NCBI RefSeq assembly: GCF_033406955.1
Contig: NZ_CP137734.1
Span: 620,001-684,000, forward strand
From: Streptomyces violaceoruber
GTDB lineage: Bacteria; Actinomycetota; Actinomycetes; Streptomycetales; Streptomycetaceae
Reading direction: 5' to 3'
DNA: 64,000 nt
The position numbers and the translations under genes were made by a program. Of the stretch, positions 34,451 to 42,054 are shown in pieces (within the stretch, counting starts at the first letter, position 1; every line of letters starts with the position of its first letter). The notes beneath the pieces are model-generated. The model was not told the DNA's origin and did not search any database. It saw only the letters and a list, made by a program, of their open reading frames with translations.

Positions 34451-35116
34451 TCATGCGGCCTCGTAGTCCTCGGCCCCGTCGCCCCCGCGCTTCTGACCGG
34501 CGGTGTCCTCGCGGCCTTGCCGGTCCGCGACGCGGTCCGTGGCGAGGTCCGTGGCGAGGTGCCGTCGCGCCCGGTGCACCAGGTGCCGGGCCTGGGCCTC
34601 GTCGACGCCGAGGACGGCAGCGATCTCGGCGTAGGGGGAGGACAGTGTCTCCCGCAGCACGAAGGCCGCCCGTTCCGCGAGGTCCAGCCGCTCGAGCATG
34701 AGCAGCACGTCGAACGCGACCGGCTTCGTGCCCTCGGCGCCGGTCGCGCCCCCGTTGCCGGTGTCCAGGGGCTCGGGCAGCCAGGGGCCGATGTACGACG
34801 CGCGTCGCGTCCTGGCGGAGAGCGCGGCGCGGATCGACAATCGGGTCGTGGCCGTGGTCAGGTACGCCTGTGGATCAGCCACCACCGCACGGTCGGTGGC
34901 CTGCCAGCGCAGCCGGACGTCCCGCACGACGTCCTCAGCCCGCGTGGTGCTGCCGAGCATGCCGTACGCGATCCTGAACAGTCGTGGCCCGTGCCGGGCG
35001 AAGACGTCCTCCGTCCGACCGGGTGGTCCGGTGGGCGGCTCACCGTCCGACACCGAGGGCTGCGCACGTCCCCGCCCGTCCCCACTGTCGTGTTGCCCAA
35101 CCCTCTTGGCGCCCAT
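34451..35116 (-). CDS. ECF41-group sigma factor without its C-terminal domain
   Basis: 221 residues from ATG 35116. Region 2 (RLFRIAYGMLGSTTRAEDVV) is followed by the ECF41 linker signature YIGPWLPEPL and region 4 (SPYAEIAAVLGVDEAQARHLVHRARRHL). ECF41 factors normally end in a fused SnoaL-like domain of about 130 residues that controls activity; here only about 27 charged residues remain. ECF41 genes are typically beside a carboxymuconolactone decarboxylase, oxidoreductase or epimerase; the divergent NAD(P)-binding gene at 35438 fits. The start is uncertain; region 2 begins about 45 residues in. Confidence 0.82.
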   Translation of the reverse strand: MGAKRVGQHDSGDGRGRAQPSVSDGEPPTGPPGRTEDVFARHGPRLFRIAYGMLGSTTRAEDVVRDVRLRWQATDRAVVADPQAYLTTATTRLSIRAALSARTRRASYIGPWLPEPLDTGNGGATGAEGTKPVAFDVLLMLERLDLAERAAFVLRETLSSPYAEIAAVLGVDEAQARHLVHRARRHLATDLATDRVADRQGREDTAGQKRGGDGAEDYEAA

Positions 35117-35437
35117 CACTCCACGTTTCCTTCCCGAGACGAGTGGCCGAACAGGGGCCTCGTTCAGACGTCGTGGTACTTCATGGACCGAACCTACGCC
35201 GCCGTCGGAGGCGGTCGGGGCCATTGAGCGGGTCGGCAGTCATTCCGCAGTCATTCTCCGGTGAAGGGACCCGCATGTGGATCGCACGTGGAGGAATGAA
35301 GGAAAGGTGGCGGGAAACAGATCCCCCGCTACGCCGCCTGTCACAGGTGGCGCTCCCGCCCGGTCTTTGGTTACGTGAAGACCGCTCGGTCGCGGCGTCG
35401 GGTGCCGCTCCGGGAGAACTCTCTGAAAGGGCGTCCG
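35117..35437 (+). promoter_or_regulatory. Intergenic region with ECF41-like promoter
   Basis: TGTCACA at 35339-35345 matches the published ECF41 -35 element exactly, and GGTC at 35362-35365, 16 bp further, approximates the -10 CGTC. Transcription would begin about 65 nt before the oxidoreductase gene. GGTCTT/AAGACC (35362-35367 and 35378-35383) form an inverted repeat over the start area. No gene is seen in the gap. Confidence 0.6.
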
Positions 35438-36184
35438 ATGAAGGTTGTAGTAGTCGGCGGAACCGGGCTCATCGGCTCGCAGGTCGTCACCAGGCTCGGC
35501 GAGCACGGGCACGAGGCGGTCCCGGCCTCCCCGAACACCGGCGTCAACACGATGACGGGCGAGGGCCTGGCAGAGGTACTGCGAGGCGCCTCGGTCGTCG
35601 TCGACGTGTCGAACTCTCCGTCGTTCGCCGACGACGCGGTCAAGGAGTTCTTCCGCGTCTCGACGTCCAACCTCCTGAAGGCCGAGGCGGAGGCCGGTGT
35701 CGGCCACCACGTGGCGCTCTCCGTCGTGGGGACCGACCGTCTCCAGGGGAGCGGCTACTTCCAGGCCAAGCAGGCCCAGGAGGACATGATCAAGGACTCC
35801 GGGATTCCGTACTCCATCGTGCACGCCACGCAGTTCTTCGAGTTCGCGAAGTCCCTGGCGGACTCGGCGACGGAGGGTGACACCGTGACCGTGGCCCCCA
35901 TCAAGATCCAGCCCATCTTCTCGGGTGACGTGGCCGCGGCCGTGGGTCGTACGGCCGTCGGCGCGCCCGTCAACGGCACGGTCGAGGTCGCGGGTCCCGA
36001 CGTGTTCCGGCTGGAGGACTTCATCCGCAAGGGCCTCGCGGTGCGGGACGACACCCGAACGGTCGTGACGGACCCGAACGGTCTCTACTGGGGTGCCGCA
36101 CTTCAGGAGTCGGATCTGCTCCCCGGCGCCGACGCCCGCATCGCGGAGACCCACTTCGACGAGTGGGCAGCAGGGCAGCGCTAG
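35438..36184 (+). CDS. NAD(P)H-binding SDR/NmrA-like oxidoreductase
   Basis: 248 residues from ATG 35438 after GAAAGGG. The start MKVVVVGGTGLIGSQVV is an NAD(P) Rossmann site; later LSVVGTDRLQGSGYFQAKQAQED holds the conserved Tyr-x3-Lys-like pair and PVNGTVEVAGPDVFRLEDF the atypical-SDR end. This subgroup is the usual 'oxidoreductase' partner of ECF41 sigma factors. Substrate unknown. Its TAG stop lies in the CTAG target site of a probable MITE. Confidence 0.85.
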   Translation: MKVVVVGGTGLIGSQVVTRLGEHGHEAVPASPNTGVNTMTGEGLAEVLRGASVVVDVSNSPSFADDAVKEFFRVSTSNLLKAEAEAGVGHHVALSVVGTDRLQGSGYFQAKQAQEDMIKDSGIPYSIVHATQFFEFAKSLADSATEGDTVTVAPIKIQPIFSGDVAAAVGRTAVGAPVNGTVEVAGPDVFRLEDFIRKGLAVRDDTRTVVTDPNGLYWGAALQESDLLPGADARIAETHFDEWAAGQR

Positions 36185-36264
36185 GGGGTGTCGTTCGGAT
36201 CAGGCCGGCCGCGGCCGACGGTGCCTTGTGGCGACCCCGGCAGGATCCGAACAACACCCGCTAG
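36181..36264. mobile_element. Probable 76-bp MITE with CTAG target duplication
   Basis: The terminal inverted repeats are GGGGTGTCGTTCGGATCA (36185-36202) and GGATCCGAACAACACCCG (36243-36260), matching at 15 of 18 positions. CTAG stands immediately outside both ends (36181-36184, 36261-36264). Four-base CTAG duplications are made by IS5-type transposases. There is no coding room inside, so it would need a transposase elsewhere. The alternative is a rho-independent terminator for the oxidoreductase gene; it may serve as both. Confidence 0.6.
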
Positions 36265-36323
36265 TCCCGCGTTCCGGGAACCGGCGGGATCTCGGGCCGG
36301 CCGGTGCCGGCACCGACCGGCAA

Positions 36324-36361
36324 GCACGGCCCCACGGAACGTTGCTTCCGAGGGGCCGTGC
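36324..36361. terminator. Hairpin between convergent genes
   Basis: GCACGGCCCC (36324-36333) pairs with GGGGCCGTGC (36352-36361), and CGGAA/TTCCG inside extends the structure. It lies 27 bp after the prenyltransferase stop. Confidence 0.75.
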
Positions 36362-36387
36362 CTGCGATGGATGCGTGCGAGGGGCGA

Positions 36388-37275
36388 TCAGCGGTTCCAG
36401 TAGCCGAAGACCCGGGACGCCGCATCACCGGTGTAGTCCGCCTCCATCTTCAGGTAACTCCCGCGGGCGCCGAAGGTGGGGTTGAAGATCAGCTCCCGCC
36501 GCTCGGCCTGCACCGGAGCCTCGGCGGCGAAGCGGGCGGCGAGCGGGTGCAGGTGGGAGGGGAACTCGCCGTCCCTCGACGGGACGGCGAAGCACAGCCT
36601 GCGGGCCTGCGGGGAGTTCCAGTCGAACGTGTAATAGACGTTGATCGCTCCCCGGCAGCGCTCGATCTCCTCGTTGTCCGGCGGGAGAGAACCCACGTCC
36701 CGGATCATCCTGGCCACTTCCTCCTGTTCGAAATAGCCGGGACTGACCATCTCGGAGTAGAGGTTCGTCGTGTTGTCGCGGAAATCGAAACCCATGATCG
36801 CGAATCGGTCGATACGAGCCTCGCCGAAACGTTCACGATGGTCACGCAGGGAATGTGGTGTGTTTTCGAGCGAGGCGATCTCACCGAATTCCAGGGGCTG
36901 CTCGAAGAACGCCCAGACCTTCTGTACGCCGTGTCCCACCGACGCGTCCAGCCCCCACCACAGCGGGATCTTCTCGGTGACCTCCGCGAGCAGCGACATG
37001 ACGGCGGGATCGGCGTCGGGAAGAAGTCCGTGTGCTCGGGCGATCTCGACCGGATCATGGGGCGAATCCGGGTACATGTAACGGAAGTTCACACTGCGGT
37101 TGGCCGCTTCGTGTGTCGTGGTGCGGACCGTGATGGTTCCCGTGGCGAACTGCTCCGCGAAGACGTCGACCACCTGCTCGACGGCTCGTTTGTCGAAGGT
37201 GACCTCGGCAAGCTTCGCGTACGCCTCGAGGTCGGAAAGGAACAGAGCCAGATCCGTCGTTCTACCAGTAGGCAT
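36388..37275 (-). CDS. ABBA aromatic prenyltransferase (NphB/CloQ family)
   Basis: 295 residues, the usual length of soluble PT-barrel enzymes. It aligns with NphB from memory along the last half: RMIRDVGSLPPDNEEIERC, INVYYTFDWNSPQARRLCFA and a C-terminal YLKMEADYTGD. These enzymes attach a dimethylallyl or geranyl group to an aromatic acceptor and do not need a DDxxD motif. The substrate is unknown, and no aromatic synthase lies beside it (the nearest, a type III PKS, is 33 kb away). The gene is noticeably lower in GC than its neighbours, suggesting transfer. GGAGA precedes the ATG. Confidence 0.87.
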   Translation of the reverse strand: MPTGRTTDLALFLSDLEAYAKLAEVTFDKRAVEQVVDVFAEQFATGTITVRTTTHEAANRSVNFRYMYPDSPHDPVEIARAHGLLPDADPAVMSLLAEVTEKIPLWWGLDASVGHGVQKVWAFFEQPLEFGEIASLENTPHSLRDHRERFGEARIDRFAIMGFDFRDNTTNLYSEMVSPGYFEQEEVARMIRDVGSLPPDNEEIERCRGAINVYYTFDWNSPQARRLCFAVPSRDGEFPSHLHPLAARFAAEAPVQAERRELIFNPTFGARGSYLKMEADYTGDAASRVFGYWNR

Positions 37276-37590
37276 TGCTCTCCAGCTTCTTCCGGATCAC
37301 ATAGGGGTGCTTGTGCACATGACTCGCTCGTGGTCCGTGAACGCGACAGTCGCGCGTCCGGGGCCGCCCTGGCATCCACCAGTCTGACACAGTGTGACTT
37401 GAGCCTCATCCGGGCCACTCGGCCACCACACCATACTGGATTTCTTCACACTGTCTGAGCCGCACCCTTCGGGTTCACGGCGAGAAGAATGTCACGCGCT
37501 ACATTTGCCCCCCGTCCATGACAATGAAGAGTGCGACCGACTGGCTTGTCGGCCGCACCTACAGCGGCAACCCATCGTTCAGGGAGAATC
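37276..37590. promoter_or_regulatory. Divergent promoter region with TCACACTGT sites
   Basis: A/T-richer than its surroundings. TCACACTGT occurs on the minus strand at 37389-37397 and on the plus strand at 37446-37454, facing each other. The first is part of TGACACAGTGTGA (37385-37397), a dyad. These are candidate operators for the prenyltransferase (minus) and the DUF2630 gene (plus). Confidence 0.5.
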
Positions 37591-37854
37591 ATGACCGGCT
37601 CCGAAGCCGACACCGAGGGACAGATCCTCGGTCGCATCAACGACATGATCCGTCAGGAGAAGGACCTGCGGGAGCAGCTTGCCGAGCAGGTGATCGACGA
37701 GTCGGCCGAACACGCTCGTCTGGCGCGTCTTGAGGTCGAGCTGGACCGGTGCTGGGACCTGCTCCGGCAGCGAAAGGCGCGGGTCGCCGCAGGTCAGGAC
37801 CCCGACATTGTGCACGTTCGGCCCGCCTCACAGGTTGAGGACTACCTCTCCTGA
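37591..37854 (+). CDS. DUF2630 family protein
   Basis: 87 residues from ATG 37591 following AGGGAGA. It is highly helical, with IRQEKDLREQLAEQ, HARLARLEVELDRCWDLLRQ and a C-terminal RPASQVEDYL, the DUF2630 pattern. Function unknown; the coiled-coil character suggests a partner protein. Confidence 0.85.
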   Translation: MTGSEADTEGQILGRINDMIRQEKDLREQLAEQVIDESAEHARLARLEVELDRCWDLLRQRKARVAAGQDPDIVHVRPASQVEDYLS

Positions 37855-38154
37855 AGCGGAGCCGGCTGTCGCGGCCGGCACAGGGAGGTGTCCGGGGGCT
37901 CAGGCGCGCTCGTCGAATGACGTCTCGGCGACCGCTGTGCGTGGCCGCCCACGGACGGTGCCGCGCTCCACGGTGTCCAGCGGTCGGTGAGCGGTGAACG
38001 GCGTCGTGTGACAGGAGGCGGGAGCCCTTCACACGGTGTGCGGGGTGGCCGTATGCTCACCGCGCTTCAGAGAGGCCGATCGTTCGTTCGGTGAACTTTG
38101 AAGTGCCCGGGGACGATCGTCCCTGTCCGGCGCGACCGCAGGAGATACAGACAC
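37855..38154. promoter_or_regulatory. Leader of the first subtilase gene
   Basis: No gene visible. CACAC-G-GTGTG (38030-38040) is a perfect short dyad 115 bp before the protease start, one of several ACAC/GTGT dyads ahead of secreted-protein genes in this window. Confidence 0.4.
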
Positions 38155-41100
38155 TTGAAGCAACACCCAAGATGCTGGAGCGCGACGGCAGTTGCCGCCG
38201 TCTCGGTGCTCGTGTTCACGGGACCGTTCAGCGTACAGGCCGTGGCGGGGCCCAGCTCCGCACCCGCACTCGCCGCGCACGAGGCGCCCTCCTCCACCGG
38301 CGTCCCCACCGGGGAACACACGGTGACACTGATCACCGGAGACGTGGTGACCACCCGTCAGGGCTCGGGCGGAGCCGGTGGGACGGTCACCGTCCGGGAC
38401 GCCGACGGAAAGCCCGCGTGGGCGCGTCTCACCGAGGCGGACGGTGACCTGTTCGTGTATCCGGAGTCCGCGCTGCCCTTCGTCGCCAAGGGCAGCCTCG
38501 ACCGCGAACTGTTCAACGTCACCGGCCTGATCGGGGACGGGTACGACGACGCCTCCCGCGAGCGGCTCCCGCTGATCGTGTCGTACCGGAACGCGGCGGC
38601 GCACCGTACGGCCGCTGTCCCCGACGGCGCCCGCAAGGTGCGCGACCTCGCCAGTGTGCAGGGCGCCGCGCTCAGCGCCGACCGGGCGCGAGCCGCCGAG
38701 TTCTGGCGTTCCGTCACCGGGGAGGGCCCGGCAGGCGGCGGCGTCCGGGATTCAGGTACCGACGCCGCCTTCCGCGGCGGGGTCGCACACATCTGGCTCG
38801 ACGCCCCGGTCGAGGCCGACCTGGCCGACAGCACCGCACAGATCGGCGCCCCGAGGGCCTGGGCCGGCGGCAACACCGGGCAGGGCGTGGAGGTCGCCGT
38901 GCTCGACACCGGCGTCGACGCCGGGCACCCGGACCTCGCCGACCGGATAGCGGCGCGGCAGAGCTTCGTACCGGACGAGAACACCGACGACCGCGACGGG
39001 CACGGCACCCACGTGGCGTCCACCATCGCCGGCACCGGTGCGGCCTCCGCCGGCAAGGAGAAGGGGGTGGCGCCCGGAGCACGGCTGAGTATCGGCAAGG
39101 TGCTGGACAACTCCGGGCGCGGGCAGATCTCCTGGACGCTGGCCGCCATGGAGTGGGCCACTGTCGAACGCCACGCGAAGATCGTCAACATGAGCCTGGG
39201 CTCCGGTGAGCAGTCCGACGGCAGCGATCCGATGAGCCGGGCCGTGGACCGGCTCAGCGCCCAGACCGGCGCGCTGTTCGTCGTCGCCGCGGGCAACGGG
39301 GGCGAGGCCGGCAGCATCGGCGCCCCTGGTGTGGCCACCTCCGCGCTGACCGTGGGCGCGGTCGACGCCACCGACACGCTGGCCCCGTTCTCCAGCCAGG
39401 GCCCCCGGGTCGACGGCGCGCTGAAGCCGGAGATCACCGCCCCCGGAGTCGGCATCCTCGCCGCCAACTCCTCCTTCGCCGCGGGCGGCAACGGTACGTA
39501 CCAGAGCCTGAGCGGCACCTCGATGGCCACGCCGCACGTCGCCGGCGCCGCCGCTCTGCTCGCCGCCGCACGTCCCGACCTCAGCGGCAGCGCCCTGAAG
39601 GACGTCCTCGCCAGCAGTTCGCACCGCACTCCGCGGTACGACGCGTTCCAGGCCGGCAGCGGCCGGGTGGACGTCGACGCCGCGGTGCGCGCCGGGGTGT
39701 ACGCCTCGGCGACCGCCTACGCCCCGGGCAGCTCACCGGGCCCCGTGCGGCGCCCGGTGGCGTACACGAACACCACCGGCACCGCGGTCACCCTGGAGCT
39801 GTCGGTCGCGGCGACGCACGCGCCCGAGGGGATGTTCCGGCTGTCCGCCTCCCGCGTCACCGTCCCGGCGCACGGCACCGCCGATGTCACGCTGACGATC
39901 GACGGCTCGGGCTCGGCCGGTGGCCGCGCCTACAGCGGCCAGATCCTCGCGACGGACGCCGACGCGCGGAACGTGGCGCACACCGCGGTGTCCGCGGGTC
40001 CGGTCCGGCACAAGCTGACGGTGCACTTCAAGGACGCGGACGGCAACCCCGTGCCGGGCGTGTTCGACCTGCTGAAGTCGGGGGACTCCGAGTCGCTCCC
40101 CGTCCTCGTCGGGGACAGCGGCACAGCCGAGCTGTACCTGCCCGAGGACACCTACTCGGCCCTCGCCTTCAAGACCGTCCCCGGCGTCCACGGCCCCCAT
40201 TCGTGGGGCATGGCGCTGCTCGGGGACCCCGAGGTCCGGCTGACGGAGGACACCGCGGTCACCTTCGACGCGAGCCGGGTCGAGCGCATCGAGACGACGG
40301 TGCCCCAGCGGACCGAGGCGACCTACCAGCGGCTGGACTACCAGCGCTCCATGGGAGGGACGACGTACCGGACGGGCTTGGAGACGCAGACCGCGTACGA
40401 CAGCCTGTGGGCGCAGCCGACCACCCACAAGGTGACCCACGGCGACTTCCTCGTCAACGCCCGCTGGCGCAAGGAGCAGCCCGCGCTGACGGTGTCCACC
40501 CGGACCACGGACTTCACGGACGTCCTGCGCCAGGGCGGTGTCACCGCACTGCCGAAGGGCACGCGCACACTGCCGTTGGTCTTCGCGGGCGACGGCGCCG
40601 CCGCCGAGTACGCCCGGCTCGACGCCCGCGGCAAGGCGGTGGTGGTACGCCGCGACGACGATGTCGCCGACGGCGTCCAGGCGGCCAACGCCGTGGCCGC
40701 GGGGGCCACACTGCTTCTGGTGGTCAACAACGAGGACGGCCGTGCCCTGCGCGGCTACGGCGAGCCCTTCGGGCCGCCCGTGGCCCTCGACGTCGCGCTG
40801 CTGAGCACCGACGAGGGCGAGAAGCTCGCCGCCCAGGCGAAGGTACGCGGTGCGCGGGTCACCGTGACCTCCCGACCGGTCAGCCCCGACGTGTACGACC
40901 TCCTGGCGAGCTGGCACAACGAGATCCCTACCCGGATGACCTCCCGGGCGGACTCCCGCTCCCTGGCCCGGGTCGACGTGGCCTTCGACAGCCCGCTGCC
41001 CGGCGGGTCCGGCGGGGAGTTCCGCTACGACTGGGTCCCTGGCAGCGGCTGGACCTTCGGAGGCCCGCAGCCCGAGCCCGTCAGCGGCACCCGTACCGAC

Positions 41101-41874
41101 TGGGTCTCCACCGGTGACTACCGCTGGAACCAGGAGGCGTACGCGGGAGGCGTGATCTACGAGATCGGCGCCAAGACGGCCTACCGGCCCGGCAGCCGCC
41201 AGTCGGAGGAGTGGTTCGGGCCCGTCGAACGACCCCACCTCAACGACGCGTACCGTTCGCCCCTGCGCATCGGTGACTCGATGGCCATCGACGTCCCCGC
41301 CTGGGGCAGCCGGGACCACATCGGCCTCAGCCAGGACGACACCGGTACGACCACGCAGCACATGACCCTGTCCCAGGGCGGCACGACCCTCGGGGAGGGA
41401 GTCTTCTCACTCGTCGAGGGCAAGGCTCCGGGACCCGGGAAGCTGCCCTACCGGCTCGTCGTCACCGGTGAGCGCGAGGCGCCGTTCACGCCGTACTCCT
41501 CGGCGACCCGGACCCAGTGGGACTTCGTCTCCGCTGCCGCCGCCGACCCGGAGGCCAGGACCGTGCTGCCGCTCGTGCAGCTCGACTACCGTGTCGACGT
41601 CGACGGCGCCGGCCGCGCCAAGCGGCACACCACGGTGACCGTGACGGCCGCGCACCTGCCCGACTCCGCGCCCGTCGGCCGCCTCGGCGCACCCGCCCTG
41701 GAGCTGTCCTACGACGACGGCCGCACCTGGCACCGCGCCGCCCGCACCGGGGACGGCGGGTTCCGCCTCGATGCCCCGAGCAGGGCGGAGTTCGTCACGG
41801 TGCGCGCCAGTGCGCGGGACACCCTCGGCAACACCATCCACCAGACGGTCACCCGGGCCTTCGGCCTCCGCTGA
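38155..41874 (+). CDS. Secreted S8 (subtilisin-like) protease, about 1240 aa
   Basis: Starts at TTG 38155, 9 nt after AGGAGA. A signal peptide (CWSATAVAAVSVLVFTG...) is followed by a propeptide-like region, then the catalytic domain with Asp251 (VLDTGVD), His283 (GHGTHV) and Ser456 (GTSMATPHVAG). A long C-terminal half of about 750 residues carries beta-sandwich domains; it contains a PA-like insert-type segment (YARLDARGKAVVVRRDDD). No transmembrane anchor or sorting signal is seen, so the enzyme is released. It is a paralogue of the protease at 53494, with shared architecture end to end. Confidence 0.92.
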   Translation: MKQHPRCWSATAVAAVSVLVFTGPFSVQAVAGPSSAPALAAHEAPSSTGVPTGEHTVTLITGDVVTTRQGSGGAGGTVTVRDADGKPAWARLTEADGDLFVYPESALPFVAKGSLDRELFNVTGLIGDGYDDASRERLPLIVSYRNAAAHRTAAVPDGARKVRDLASVQGAALSADRARAAEFWRSVTGEGPAGGGVRDSGTDAAFRGGVAHIWLDAPVEADLADSTAQIGAPRAWAGGNTGQGVEVAVLDTGVDAGHPDLADRIAARQSFVPDENTDDRDGHGTHVASTIAGTGAASAGKEKGVAPGARLSIGKVLDNSGRGQISWTLAAMEWATVERHAKIVNMSLGSGEQSDGSDPMSRAVDRLSAQTGALFVVAAGNGGEAGSIGAPGVATSALTVGAVDATDTLAPFSSQGPRVDGALKPEITAPGVGILAANSSFAAGGNGTYQSLSGTSMATPHVAGAAALLAAARPDLSGSALKDVLASSSHRTPRYDAFQAGSGRVDVDAAVRAGVYASATAYAPGSSPGPVRRPVAYTNTTGTAVTLELSVAATHAPEGMFRLSASRVTVPAHGTADVTLTIDGSGSAGGRAYSGQILATDADARNVAHTAVSAGPVRHKLTVHFKDADGNPVPGVFDLLKSGDSESLPVLVGDSGTAELYLPEDTYSALAFKTVPGVHGPHSWGMALLGDPEVRLTEDTAVTFDASRVERIETTVPQRTEATYQRLDYQRSMGGTTYRTGLETQTAYDSLWAQPTTHKVTHGDFLVNARWRKEQPALTVSTRTTDFTDVLRQGGVTALPKGTRTLPLVFAGDGAAAEYARLDARGKAVVVRRDDDVADGVQAANAVAAGATLLLVVNNEDGRALRGYGEPFGPPVALDVALLSTDEGEKLAAQAKVRGARVTVTSRPVSPDVYDLLASWHNEIPTRMTSRADSRSLARVDVAFDSPLPGGSGGEFRYDWVPGSGWTFGGPQPEPVSGTRTDWVSTGDYRWNQEAYAGGVIYEIGAKTAYRPGSRQSEEWFGPVERPHLNDAYRSPLRIGDSMAIDVPAWGSRDHIGLSQDDTGTTTQHMTLSQGGTTLGEGVFSLVEGKAPGPGKLPYRLVVTGEREAPFTPYSSATRTQWDFVSAAAADPEARTVLPLVQLDYRVDVDGAGRAKRHTTVTVTAAHLPDSAPVGRLGAPALELSYDDGRTWHRAARTGDGGFRLDAPSRAEFVTVRASARDTLGNTIHQTVTRAFGLR

Positions 41875-41898
41875 CCCGACGTCACCCCGGCAGGACAA

Positions 41899-41940
41899 CG
41901 GGCTGCGGCTCCGGGCAGCGCTGCCCGTGGCCGTAGCCCG
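41899..41940 (+). terminator. Hairpin after the first subtilase
   Basis: CGGGCTGCGGCTCCGGGCAG pairs with CTGCCCGTGGCCGTAGCCCG with a few mismatches, forming a long stem over 41899-41940, 25 bp after the stop. Confidence 0.75.
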
Positions 41941-42054
41941 CCGTGCCATTCCCTAACGGGTGAATATCCCCGTGGCACGGTGTGTCGCGGCTCTCGCATC
42001 AGCACTCTTCCGCTGATGGCTCACGCGGTGCGCGGGGCAGTAGGGGGTACACAT

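Noticed and set aside
36388..37275. Functional linkage of the prenyltransferase and the type III PKS as one gene cluster
   Set aside because: They are 33 kb apart with unrelated genes between, so no cluster can be claimed from position.
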